Shown piece by piece: positions 1 through 8,318 of a DNA stretch of 24,393 bases. Numbering within the stretch: the first letter of the stretch is position 1; each line of letters starts with the position of its first letter. The notes beneath the pieces are model-generated. The model searched no databases and had not been told where the DNA came from. It saw nothing but the letters and a program-made list of their open reading frames with translations. The stretch comes from CAZHGD01 sp964531735 (GTDB lineage: Bacteria > Armatimonadota > UBA10988), in the NCBI GenBank assembly GCA_964531735.1, contig CAZHGD010000117.1, forward strand, positions 1 to 24,393. Direction: 5' to 3'. The translations under genes and the position numbers were made by a program.

Positions 1-1
1 G

Positions 2-97
2 AGCCGGCCGTTGCCACCCGCGCAGCGCAGCAACGGCGCGGCGCACACTGCGGCGCCGCGCAGCATCCGCATGCTCGACGAGAGCGACTTCGTCTGA
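2..97 (+). CDS. C-terminal tail of an upstream protein (partial at left edge)
   Basis: The frame beginning at base 2 is open from the left edge to a TGA at 95-97 and would give about 31 residues ending in RMLDESDFV. The acidic, polar ending and the lack of any other open feature before the hairpin at 134-189 make it a plausible protein end. Too little remains to name a family. It could be chance, because GC-rich DNA has few stop codons; the strong hairpin 37 bases after the stop supports a gene end here. Confidence 0.4.
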   Translation, partial: SRPLPPAQRSNGAAHTAAPRSIRMLDESDFV

Positions 98-133
98 CCC
101 ACTCGGAGGAGGGCAGCCGCTTCGCGGTCAACT

Positions 134-189
134 GCCTCCCAGACGCGGATCCGCCGGTGGCCGACCGGCGGATCCGCGTCTTCGGAGGC
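134..189 (+). terminator. Very strong hairpin, terminator-like, overlapping the next gene's Shine-Dalgarno
   Basis: A perfect 17-bp inverted repeat (142-158 with 164-180, loop GGCCG) is extended by the 141/181 pair and, past a small bulge, by GCCTCC (134-139) pairing with GGAGGC (184-189). No T-run follows, so intrinsic termination is not certain. The 3' outer arm contains the GGAGG (184-188) that lies 6 bases before the ATG at 195. In a read-through transcript the hairpin would therefore hide the ribosome binding site. Confidence 0.6.
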
Positions 190-194
190 AACCA

Positions 195-2432
195 ATGGCG
201 GGCCTACTGGCACTCTTGCTGACTCCGGCCACCTGCCTGGCCGCGCCGGAGCCGTCGCCGCGACTGGCGAGCGCGGCTCCGCTGGCCATCCGGCAGGTCG
301 TCGCCGACCGCGCCACGGTGCCGCGCTACGAGCGGCTCGAGTTGCAGGTCGACCTGGCCGGCACCTGGGACAACCCCTTCGATCCGGACCAGATCGACCT
401 GACGGCTCGTTTCACCAGTCCCAGCGGCCGTACCATGGCCGTGCCGGGCTTCCTCTACCGGGCCGGCACCCGCGCGCGTAGCGGCGCACGCGAGATGGTC
501 TCGCTCCAGGGCGCGCCCGAGTGGCGCGTGCGATTCGCGCCGACTGCGGAGGGCGAGTGGCGCTACCAGGTCACCGCGCGCGACCGGTCCGGCACGGTCA
601 CCAGCCCAGCCGGCACCTTCCGCTGCCGACCGGGCCAGCGGCCCGGCTACGTGCGTGTCAGCCGCGACGACCCGCACTACTTCGCCTTCGACGACGGGTC
701 GCCCTACTTCGCGCTGGGCGCCAACGTCTGCTGGCCGGGCCAGGCCGGCACCTACGACTACGACACCTGGTTCGACCGCTACCGCCAGGCCGGCGGCAAC
801 TACGCCCGGCTCTGGCTCGGACCGTTCGACTGCTTCACCTTCGAGCGCCAGGCCGAGGCCGGTCGCGAGGACACCGGTCTGGGACGCTATGACCTGGCCA
901 ACGCCTGGCGGCTCGACTACGTGGTCGAGCTGGCCGAGCGCCAGGGCATCTACCTCATGCTTTGCGCCGAGTCGTTCAACTCGCTGCGCAGTCGGCCGCC
1001 CTACCACCTGTGGGCCAGCAACCCGTACAACCAAGCCGTCGGCGGCCTGCTGGCCCAGCCTGGTGAGTTCTTCACCAACGCCGCCGCGCAGCGGCTGTTC
1101 CGCAACCGGCTGCGCTACCTGCTGGCGCGCTACGGCTACTCCACCCACGTGCTGTCCTGGGAGTACTGGAACGAGGTCGACATCATCGACAAGTACGTCA
1201 GCGCCGAGGCCAAGGCCTGGCACCAGTCGATGAGCCGGTACTTGCGCGACCTGGACCCGTGGCAGCACCTGCAGACCACCAGCTACGCCGGCTCGGCCGG
1301 CGATGCCGCCGTGGACGGTCTGCCGGAGATGGACTACGTGCAGACGCACAACTACGGCGCCCGTGACACCGCCGCCACGCTGGCCAACTGGTCGCAGACC
1401 AAGCGCCGGTTCGGCAAGCCGCACTATGTCGGCGAGTTCGGCCTCGATGCCGGCGGCGCCGGCTCCGACCGCGACCCGCACGGGGTCAGCCTGCACGACG
1501 GCCTGTGGACCAGCGTGTTGAGCGGCGATGCCGGCGCGGCGATGCTCTGGTGGTGGGACAGCTACATCCACCCGCGCAATCTCTACTACCACTTCCAGGC
1601 CGTGGCGGCCTACACCCGCGGCATCGACTGGCCGCGCCGCCAGCTGCAACCGGCGGCCTGCGACACGGTCTTCGCCACGCGTCCGAGCGCGCCGGCCAAG
1701 CAGGACCTGGTGCTGACCGGCGGCCCGGTGTCCTGGTCAGCGTCGCCGGCCAACCAGCCCTGCACCATCAAGCTGCCGCGCACGGGCCGGCCGGCCGGCC
1801 TCGAGCGGCTGAGCGGCATCCAGCACGGCCTGCGCAACCACCCGGCCCTGCACAACCCGGCCACGTTCGAGGTGGACTACGCCGCCGCCGGTCAGTTCCA
1901 GGTCGTCGTCCGCGGGGTCTCCGGCCACGGCGGCGCCGCGCTGAAGGTCACTCTGGACGGGCAGGTGGTGCTGACCAAGGAGTTCACCGACCCGGACGGC
2001 ATGTCCAAGACCGCTGACCTGCGCCAGTACGACGGCAAGTACGCCATCGACGTCGCAGCCGGCCCGCACACCATCCAGGTGGAGAACACCGGCGCCGACT
2101 GGTTCTACGTGGACTACCTGCTGCCCGGCTACGCCGAGGTCTGGTCGCCGCGTCTGCGCTCCCTGAGCCTCGTCGGCAACAGGCTGGCCCTGGCCTGGGT
2201 GCAGCACCTCGACCACACCTGGTCACGCCTGGCCGACGGGGCCAAACCGGAGCCGGTGACCGGCGCCGTCCTGCGCCTGCCGGGCGTGGCCGACGGCACC
2301 TGGCAGGTCGAGTTGTGGGACACCACCAAGGGCGAGGTGACCGCGCGGCTGCCGGTCGCCGCGTCAGCGGGCACCTTGGCCGTGCCGTTGCCGCCGGTGG
2401 CCAGCGACCTGGCGCTCAAGGCGACGCGCTGA
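195..2432 (+). CDS. Secreted DUF5060-type glycoside hydrolase (GH5/GH-A clan-like), 745 aa
   Basis: This is probably an exported polysaccharide hydrolase. A hydrophobic start (AGLLALLLTPATCLAAPEP) fits a short signal peptide. Residues about 31-146 form a DUF5060-like N-terminal beta domain. Residues about 150-480 form a TIM-barrel-like hydrolase domain with SWEYWNEVD, where E327 is the candidate acid/base, and HYVGEFGLD, where E414 is the candidate nucleophile; MLWWWDSYI follows, as is typical of these proteins. Residues about 550-645 resemble a carbohydrate-binding jelly roll ending in WFYVDYLLPGY, and a further beta domain closes the protein. The start at 195 is chosen for its GGAGG at 184-188. 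Family placement among cellulase-like GH5 relatives is approximate and the substrate cannot be read from the sequence. The next gene is 116 bases away and probably separately transcribed. Confidence 0.85.
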   Translation: MAGLLALLLTPATCLAAPEPSPRLASAAPLAIRQVVADRATVPRYERLELQVDLAGTWDNPFDPDQIDLTARFTSPSGRTMAVPGFLYRAGTRARSGAREMVSLQGAPEWRVRFAPTAEGEWRYQVTARDRSGTVTSPAGTFRCRPGQRPGYVRVSRDDPHYFAFDDGSPYFALGANVCWPGQAGTYDYDTWFDRYRQAGGNYARLWLGPFDCFTFERQAEAGREDTGLGRYDLANAWRLDYVVELAERQGIYLMLCAESFNSLRSRPPYHLWASNPYNQAVGGLLAQPGEFFTNAAAQRLFRNRLRYLLARYGYSTHVLSWEYWNEVDIIDKYVSAEAKAWHQSMSRYLRDLDPWQHLQTTSYAGSAGDAAVDGLPEMDYVQTHNYGARDTAATLANWSQTKRRFGKPHYVGEFGLDAGGAGSDRDPHGVSLHDGLWTSVLSGDAGAAMLWWWDSYIHPRNLYYHFQAVAAYTRGIDWPRRQLQPAACDTVFATRPSAPAKQDLVLTGGPVSWSASPANQPCTIKLPRTGRPAGLERLSGIQHGLRNHPALHNPATFEVDYAAAGQFQVVVRGVSGHGGAALKVTLDGQVVLTKEFTDPDGMSKTADLRQYDGKYAIDVAAGPHTIQVENTGADWFYVDYLLPGYAEVWSPRLRSLSLVGNRLALAWVQHLDHTWSRLADGAKPEPVTGAVLRLPGVADGTWQVELWDTTKGEVTARLPVAASAGTLAVPLPPVASDLALKATR

Positions 2433-2548
2433 GCAGAATGGTGCGCTTGGCGTGCCACCCGGTGGCCTTGCGCTGCTGGTCGGCGATGGGTTAGGCTTAC
2501 CCTCGGCGGTACCGCGCAAGGTGGCCGCCGTGGCTTGGGAGATGCGAC

Positions 2549-3214
<666 letters not shown>

Positions 3215-3231
3215 GAAAGTGCGCCGGAGAG

Positions 3232-3261
3232 TTGATCTGCCTCCGGTCGTCCTGTTACCCT
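3232..3261 (+). promoter_or_regulatory. Putative sigma-70-type promoter for the aldo/keto reductase gene
   Basis: TTGATC (3232-3237) is followed 18 bases later by TACCCT (about 3256-3261), preceded by TGT as in an extended -10. Transcription would start near 3268, leaving a leader of about 23 bases that contains the GGAGG at 3280-3284. Seen by eye only. Confidence 0.45.
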
Positions 3262-3290
3262 GAACGGGGTTGGACGACTGGAGGCATGGC

Positions 3291-4379
3291 ATGGTGGAAC
3301 ACGACGAGACCGCGAGCCCGATGGCGACGGATCGCCGCGGCTTCCTGACCACGACCGGCGCGATACTGGCTGCCGGCAAGCTGCTGTTCGGTGACTGGCG
3401 TCCGGCACAGGCCGCCGGCACGCTGCCGAAGCGCAAGCTCGGCCGCACCGGCTGCGAGGTCACGGTGCTGTCGTTCGGCGGCATCCAACTGGCCGATGCG
3501 AGTCACCAGCGCGTCCTCGAGGACGCCATCGACAAAGGCATCAACTTCATCCATACCGCCGCCGGCTACACCGGTGGCCGCTCGATCCAGGTGGTCGGCG
3601 AGGCCATGAAGACCCGCCGTGACAAGGTCTTCCTCGCGATCAAGACCTCGCCGCGTGACGTGGATCGCTGCCTGAAGATCCTCAACACCGACCACATCGA
3701 CGTGCTGATCCCCGATCACGGCGACTTCTCCGACGGCCCTCGCGAGGCATTCACGAAGGTCAAGGAGTCGGGCAAGATCCGCGCCATCGGCTTCGCCTGC
3801 CACAAGGGCATGGCCGAGCGCCTCGAGCGAGCCATCACCGCCGGCTGGCTGGACGTCATGCTCAGCGCCTACAACGAAGGCGTGCGCGGCGAACTGGACG
3901 AGGTCATGGCCCGCGCGGTCAAAGAGCAGAAGATGGGCTTCATGGCCATGAAGGTGCGCCACCGCGACTTCGGCGCCGGCCTGCGCTCACTGCTCCGCAA
4001 CCCGAATCTGGCCACCGTGACGCCGGGCATGGCCAGCACGCAGCAGGTCGACCAGAACCTCGCCGCGCTGACACAGGAGAACGCCCAAACCCGCCGCGAG
4101 GACCGCGAGCACGCCCAGTGGGTGGCCGACCTGGCCGACGCCCAGTGCAACTTGTGTGGCCACTGCGACCACTCGTGCCCGCAGCGCATCGCCCTCGGCG
4201 AGTACCTGCGCGCCGATCTCTACCGTGAGCGCGGCGACGCGCACCTGGCGCAGCAGTTGGTGGCGGCAATCCCGCCGCGGCAGTCGCTGGCGGCCTGCAA
4301 CAACTGCGGTGCCTGTACGCAGAGCTGTCGCCGGCGCGTCGACGTGCTCGGCGTGGCCCGCGGCATGGCCGGCGTCTAG
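3291..4379 (+). CDS. Tat-exported aldo/keto reductase with C-terminal 2x[4Fe-4S] ferredoxin domain, 362 aa
   Basis: An NAD(P)H-linked aldo/keto reductase fold joined to a ferredoxin-like tail. From the ATG at 3291, TDRRGFL (R15-R16) followed by a hydrophobic stretch and AQAA resembles a twin-arginine signal, which suggests export of the folded, cofactor-loaded protein. Residues about 45-270 are the reductase barrel: LGRTGCEVTVLSFGG, then NFIHTAAGY, then LAIKTS, then DVLIPDHGD. Y93 and K118 match the usual catalytic Tyr and Lys, and the HG of DHGD the usual His, but the Asp normally found in the DTA segment is H88. Two clusters follow: C286/C289/C292/C296 and C336/C339/C342/C346. The start at 3291 is preferred over an upstream in-frame TTG at 3270 because GGAGG lies 6 bases before it. 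The substrate is unknown; oxidised sugars or other carbonyls are possible. Confidence 0.85.
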   Translation: MVEHDETASPMATDRRGFLTTTGAILAAGKLLFGDWRPAQAAGTLPKRKLGRTGCEVTVLSFGGIQLADASHQRVLEDAIDKGINFIHTAAGYTGGRSIQVVGEAMKTRRDKVFLAIKTSPRDVDRCLKILNTDHIDVLIPDHGDFSDGPREAFTKVKESGKIRAIGFACHKGMAERLERAITAGWLDVMLSAYNEGVRGELDEVMARAVKEQKMGFMAMKVRHRDFGAGLRSLLRNPNLATVTPGMASTQQVDQNLAALTQENAQTRREDREHAQWVADLADAQCNLCGHCDHSCPQRIALGEYLRADLYRERGDAHLAQQLVAAIPPRQSLAACNNCGACTQSCRRRVDVLGVARGMAGV

Positions 4380-4397
4380 CCCGGCGGTCGCCGGTCC

Positions 4398-4433
4398 AGC
4401 CCCGCACTGGCAGCGCGCTGTCAGTGCGGGGCT
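4398..4433 (+). terminator. Hairpin after the aldo/keto reductase gene
   Basis: AGCCCCGCACTG (4398-4409) pairs perfectly with CAGTGCGGGGCT (4422-4433), and the inner bases add more pairs. It begins 19 bases after the TAG. There is no long T-run, only GTTGG. It is best read as the transcript end of the upstream unit, separating it from the promoter at 4483. Confidence 0.65.
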
Positions 4434-4482
4434 GTTGGCGTAGGACCCGCCCACGGTTGACGCGTCACCGGTGACCGCTTTC

Positions 4483-4491
4483 TGATACAAT
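4483..4491 (+). promoter_or_regulatory. Extended -10 promoter placing the start of transcription at or next to the ATG at 4500
   Basis: TGATACAAT fits an extended -10 (TGN plus TACAAT at 4486-4491). A start seven bases past the hexamer falls at about 4498, and the gene has no Shine-Dalgarno, so the mRNA is probably leaderless. A TTGACG at 4457-4462 is 23 bases away, too far to be a normal -35. Confidence 0.5.
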
Positions 4492-4499
4492 CGGCGGCC

Positions 4500-6428
4500 A
4501 TGAAGCGCAGTGGTTTTCCGTGGCGAGGCTTTCTGCTCGGCCTGGCGATCGAGATCCCGACCATCTTCTGGGTCGCGTCGTCCGAGGTCACCGGTCGGGT
4601 GTTCATCAGCTCGTGGTCGCTGACCATGACAGCGGTCCTGGCCCTGCTGCTGCAGATGGCCTGGAACGCCGCCGTCGGCACGCGCCGCCCGAGCTGGGCC
4701 CTGACGCGCACCGAGATGCTGGTCGTCTTCCTGATGCTCTCCAGCACTTCGGTCATCTACGGCTACGGCCTGCTCCAAATGGCCATCCCCGCCTGGGGCG
4801 GCGTCCACTACTGGAACAGCCCGCAGAACAACTACGAGTCGCTGTTGTGGCCGATGCTGCCGCGCTGGGCCACCATCTCCGACCCGGTGGCACTCAAGGG
4901 GCTGTTCGAAGGCTACGCCCGGCCGGCCTGGCTGATGTGGCTGCCGCGCCTGCTGGCCTACGGCGCCTTCCTCATGTCGGTCTACGCCGCCACCCTCGGC
5001 CTGGCGCTGCTGCTGGCGCGGCAGTGGATCGACCATGAGCGGCTGACCTTCCCCATCTGCGCGTTGCCGCTGGAGATGACCACCGACCGCTGGCCGGTGA
5101 TGCGCTCGAAGCTCATGTGGCTCGGGTTCGCGCTACCCATGGCGCTCGAAACGCTGCTGGCCCTGCGGCAGTGGTTCCCGGTGGTGCCCGCGGTGACCAT
5201 GAAGCACATGCTGCACCCCGAGTGGTTCACCACTCGACCGTGGACCGTCCTGGCGCCGCTACGGTTCGGCTGGACCCCGTTCATCGTCGGGCTGGCCTAC
5301 GTGGCACCCACCGAGATCTCGTTCTCGTGCTGGTTCTTCGTCATCTTCAACATGGCGCTGCGCGTCCTCGGCGCCTCGGCCGGCTGGAGTGACAGCAGCG
5401 GCGGGCGCGCCGCCGGCGACTTCCCTTACCTGACCGAGACCACCACCGGCGCGTTCCTGGCTTTTGCCGTCGGCACGCTCTGGCTGGGCCGCCGTCACCT
5501 CGTCGGCACGTTGCGCGCCGCGGTGGGCCTCTGCTTGCGCCCCGAGCTCGACGAGCTGACCGAGGCGCACCGCAGCCGCTATCGCGTGGCCTATGGCCTG
5601 CTGCTCGCCGGGGGCCTGGGCGTGCTGGCGTTCTGCTACCAACTCGGTATCAAGCCCTACGCGGTGTTCGCCCTGTTCGGGCTCTACACGCTGATCACGC
5701 TGACGCTGGCGCGCTTGCGCGCCGAGGCCGGGCCGGCCTGGGCGTTCGGACCCGACCGCAGCCCGCACTACCTGCTGATCTGGCTGTTCGGCAACACCTC
5801 GTTCACGCCGTCCAGCCTGACCGGCATGAGCCTGCTGGGCTGGTTCTTCGCCGACGTGCGCTTCGCCGTGCTGCCCAGCTTCATGGAGAGCCTGAAGACC
5901 GGCCACGACGGCGGCATCCGCCTGCGGCACCTGGTCGTCATCATGCTGCTGGCCACGCTGGTGGCCGTCTCGTTCGGCCAGGTCGCCGTGCTGACCCAGT
6001 ACTACGACCTCGGCGCCGCCTCGGCCAAGACCTACGGCGCCGGCCGCTGGGGCTCCATGTCGGTGGGCCAACTGGCCACGCAGTGGCTGACGCAGGTGCA
6101 GAACCCGGACTGGAGTAGGCTGCCGATGGTCGGGCTCGGCGCGGTGGTGGTCACCGTGCTGCAGACCATGCGGCAGCGCGTGCTGTGGTGGCCGTTCCAT
6201 CCGGTCGGCTACGTCATGGCGCACACCGGCGCGGGCTACAGCTTCTTCTGCCACTACTTCATCGCCTGGGCGGCCAAGACGTTCATCCTGCGCGCCGGCG
6301 GCATGAAGCTCTACCGGCAGTCGCTGCCGTTCGTCATCGGCCTGATTCTCGGCGACATCGCGACCCAGACCTTCTGGTCGCTGCTCGCCTCGCTGATGGG
6401 CTGGGAGTGCTACCAGTTCATCTCGTAA
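4500..6428 (+). CDS. Polytopic membrane protein of the DUF6785/DUF6784 type, 642 aa
   Basis: An integral membrane protein with at least ten hydrophobic segments spread over its length, including residues about 10-30, 40-57, 75-95 and 150-180. Characteristic pieces are TRTEMLVVFLMLSS, the NSPQNNYESLLWPMLPRW loop, and RQWIDHERLTFPICALPLEM. The C-terminal part has WWPFHPVGYVMAH and later FILRAGGMKLYRQ. These match what is known of DUF6785 (N-terminal) and DUF6784 (C-terminal) proteins, common in Armatimonadota and Planctomycetota and of unproven function; a transporter-like role is often supposed. No Shine-Dalgarno precedes the ATG, consistent with a leaderless message. The next gene starts 15 bases after the stop, so the two are probably co-transcribed. 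Confidence 0.8.
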   Translation: MKRSGFPWRGFLLGLAIEIPTIFWVASSEVTGRVFISSWSLTMTAVLALLLQMAWNAAVGTRRPSWALTRTEMLVVFLMLSSTSVIYGYGLLQMAIPAWGGVHYWNSPQNNYESLLWPMLPRWATISDPVALKGLFEGYARPAWLMWLPRLLAYGAFLMSVYAATLGLALLLARQWIDHERLTFPICALPLEMTTDRWPVMRSKLMWLGFALPMALETLLALRQWFPVVPAVTMKHMLHPEWFTTRPWTVLAPLRFGWTPFIVGLAYVAPTEISFSCWFFVIFNMALRVLGASAGWSDSSGGRAAGDFPYLTETTTGAFLAFAVGTLWLGRRHLVGTLRAAVGLCLRPELDELTEAHRSRYRVAYGLLLAGGLGVLAFCYQLGIKPYAVFALFGLYTLITLTLARLRAEAGPAWAFGPDRSPHYLLIWLFGNTSFTPSSLTGMSLLGWFFADVRFAVLPSFMESLKTGHDGGIRLRHLVVIMLLATLVAVSFGQVAVLTQYYDLGAASAKTYGAGRWGSMSVGQLATQWLTQVQNPDWSRLPMVGLGAVVVTVLQTMRQRVLWWPFHPVGYVMAHTGAGYSFFCHYFIAWAAKTFILRAGGMKLYRQSLPFVIGLILGDIATQTFWSLLASLMGWECYQFIS

Positions 6429-6443
6429 GCACGGGAGACCGGT

Positions 6444-8306
6444 ATGCTAGGCTTCTGCACCGCCGTGGCGCTGCTCGCGGCACCGGCTGAGTTCGGTGAC
6501 CTCGGCGTCGGCGCGCCGGTGGCCGAAATGCGCACCTTGGTCACCGCCACCGACGCCCGCGGACACGGGCTGGCGGTGGTCTCGGCGCTCGATCTCAGCC
6601 CGCGTGGCTACCTGCTGGTGACCGACCTGGACACCGGCGACACGCAGCAGTACCCGTACCCGGAGGGCGTCGGCAACGGCCCGGTGTTCGTCTCGCTGCT
6701 CAGTCGCAACGGCCGCTGGTACGGCGTGGCCGGCGCGGTGCTGCTGGAGTTCGACCTCAACCGGCGCGAGTTCACCTTCCACGGCACACCCTCGCCGGCG
6801 ATGCCCTACTGCACCGGCTACGCCATGGCCGACGGGCCCGACGGCCGCGTCTATATCGGCCTGGGCGGCCGCGGCTCTCGCCTGGTCGCCTATGACCCGA
6901 CCGCGCGCACCATCAGCGACCTCGGTCTGCTGGACGAGGCCGAGCACTATTTCACCTACCTGGCTTTCGACGCCGCGGGTTGGGCCTACGCCGGCATCGG
7001 CACCGCGCGGCAGAACCTGGTGGCCTACCACCCGCCCACGCGCGAACGCCGGCAACTGGTGGCCGAGGACAGCCGCCAGGTGGGCACCGCCAGCGCCATC
7101 GTGGGCACCGACGGGCAGGTCTACGGCCAGGCCATGGGGCGCTGGTACCGTCTGTCGGGTGGCCTGGCCACCGAGGTCAAGCGCGAGCAAGTGGCGGCCA
7201 CCAAGGTCACCGGCGTGACCGGCTACGGCGCGATGACCATGAGCCGCCTGGCCGACGGCCGCCGCGTCACCCGCTACGACACTGAACAGCGCCGAGTGCA
7301 ACTGGTCCGCGCCGACGGCAGTGCGCAGACCATTCCGTTCGACTACCAGTCGGGCGGCGCCGAGCTGACCTCGCTGGTGGCCGGACCTGACGGCCGCATC
7401 TACGCCTCGTCGGCGCACCCGATGCACTTCGTGGCCTACGACCCACGGGCCGACAAGCTGGCCGACCTGGGCCCGGTGCCGCGCGTCGGCGGCGGCAACT
7501 TCTGCTCCATGGCGGCGCAAGGTCCGCTGGTGGTGGCCGGCGCCTACTCCGGCGGCTGGTTCTTTGCTTACGACCCGCGCCAGCCGTTCAACGGCGGCGC
7601 CGAGCCACAGCCGAACCCGCGGCTGTTGGCGCAGTACCGCGAGGACATCGACCGCCCGCGCGCCACCCTCGCCCATCCCGACGGGCAGCACGTCATCATG
7701 GCGGGCTACGCCGGCTACGGTCTGCGCGGCGGCGGCCTGGGCATCTACAATCTGGCCACCGGCACCAGCACGTTGCTCAAGCACACCGAGGTGATTCCCG
7801 AGCAGAGCACCATCGCCCTGGAAGCGCTGCCGAACGGCGACATCGTCGGCGGCACGGCCATCGACACGCCGGGCGGCGGCCATCCCGTGGCCAAGGAAGC
7901 GGTCTGCTACGTGCTCGACTGGGCCACGCGCAAGGTGGTCTACCAGACGGCGCCCTGGCCCGGCGCCGGCGCGGTGGTGGCGCTGCGGCTGGGCAGCGAC
8001 GGGCTGGTCTACGGCGTGACCAACGGCGGCGGCCTGTTCGTGCTGGATCCGCAACGACGGCAGATCGTCCACAAAGAGGCGCTCAGCGGCTACGGCGCCA
8101 TGGTCCGCCACGGCCTGCAACGCACGCCTGACGGCTGGATCCTGGGCCTGTTCAGCCAGGCGTTGGTGCGCCTCAACCCGCAGACGTTCGCCCACCGCAA
8201 GCTGGCCACGCCACCCCGACCGATCACCGCCGGCGGCGCGCTGCTGGCCGGCCGGGCGTACTACGCGTCGGGTGCGCGGGTGGGGAGCTGGGCGGTGGCG
8301 AGGTAG
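6444..8306 (+). CDS. Secreted beta-propeller protein, 620 aa
   Basis: The N-terminus MLGFCTAVALLAAPAEF resembles a short signal peptide. The rest is a series of about 40-60-residue units with the pattern (D/G)G.(V/I)Y....(R/H)..(V/A)YDP, for example GPDGRVYIGLGG, LVAYDPT, GPDGRIYASS, FVAYDPRADK, GSDGLVYGVT and FVLDPQ. This is the signature of an SMP-30/NHL/quinoprotein-like beta-propeller. No catalytic metal site could be assigned, so it may bind rather than catalyse. GGGAG at 6433-6437 gives good spacing to the ATG. It lies 15 bases after the DUF6785-type gene in the same orientation, which suggests a membrane protein/propeller pair. Its stop is only 12 bases from the convergent stop at 8319. 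Confidence 0.7.
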   Translation: MLGFCTAVALLAAPAEFGDLGVGAPVAEMRTLVTATDARGHGLAVVSALDLSPRGYLLVTDLDTGDTQQYPYPEGVGNGPVFVSLLSRNGRWYGVAGAVLLEFDLNRREFTFHGTPSPAMPYCTGYAMADGPDGRVYIGLGGRGSRLVAYDPTARTISDLGLLDEAEHYFTYLAFDAAGWAYAGIGTARQNLVAYHPPTRERRQLVAEDSRQVGTASAIVGTDGQVYGQAMGRWYRLSGGLATEVKREQVAATKVTGVTGYGAMTMSRLADGRRVTRYDTEQRRVQLVRADGSAQTIPFDYQSGGAELTSLVAGPDGRIYASSAHPMHFVAYDPRADKLADLGPVPRVGGGNFCSMAAQGPLVVAGAYSGGWFFAYDPRQPFNGGAEPQPNPRLLAQYREDIDRPRATLAHPDGQHVIMAGYAGYGLRGGGLGIYNLATGTSTLLKHTEVIPEQSTIALEALPNGDIVGGTAIDTPGGGHPVAKEAVCYVLDWATRKVVYQTAPWPGAGAVVALRLGSDGLVYGVTNGGGLFVLDPQRRQIVHKEALSGYGAMVRHGLQRTPDGWILGLFSQALVRLNPQTFAHRKLATPPRPITAGGALLAGRAYYASGARVGSWAVAR

Positions 8307-8318
8307 CGGCCGGGCGAC

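Noticed and set aside
2498..2503. TACCCT as a -10 for the prepilin-like gene
   Set aside because: No -35 match at a usable distance and no TG extension; too weak to list as a feature.
3270..3290. TTG start for the aldo/keto reductase
   Set aside because: The ATG at 3291 has GGAGG at 6-base spacing, which would lie inside the coding region if the TTG were used.
4457..4462. TTGACG as the -35 for the DUF6785-type gene
   Set aside because: It is 23 bases from TACAAT, well outside the normal 16-18; the extended -10 is a better explanation.
6447..8195. Minus-strand frame of 582 codons opposite the secreted propeller gene
   Set aside because: Low-complexity translation without motifs; the plus strand has a signal peptide, ribosome site and propeller pattern.
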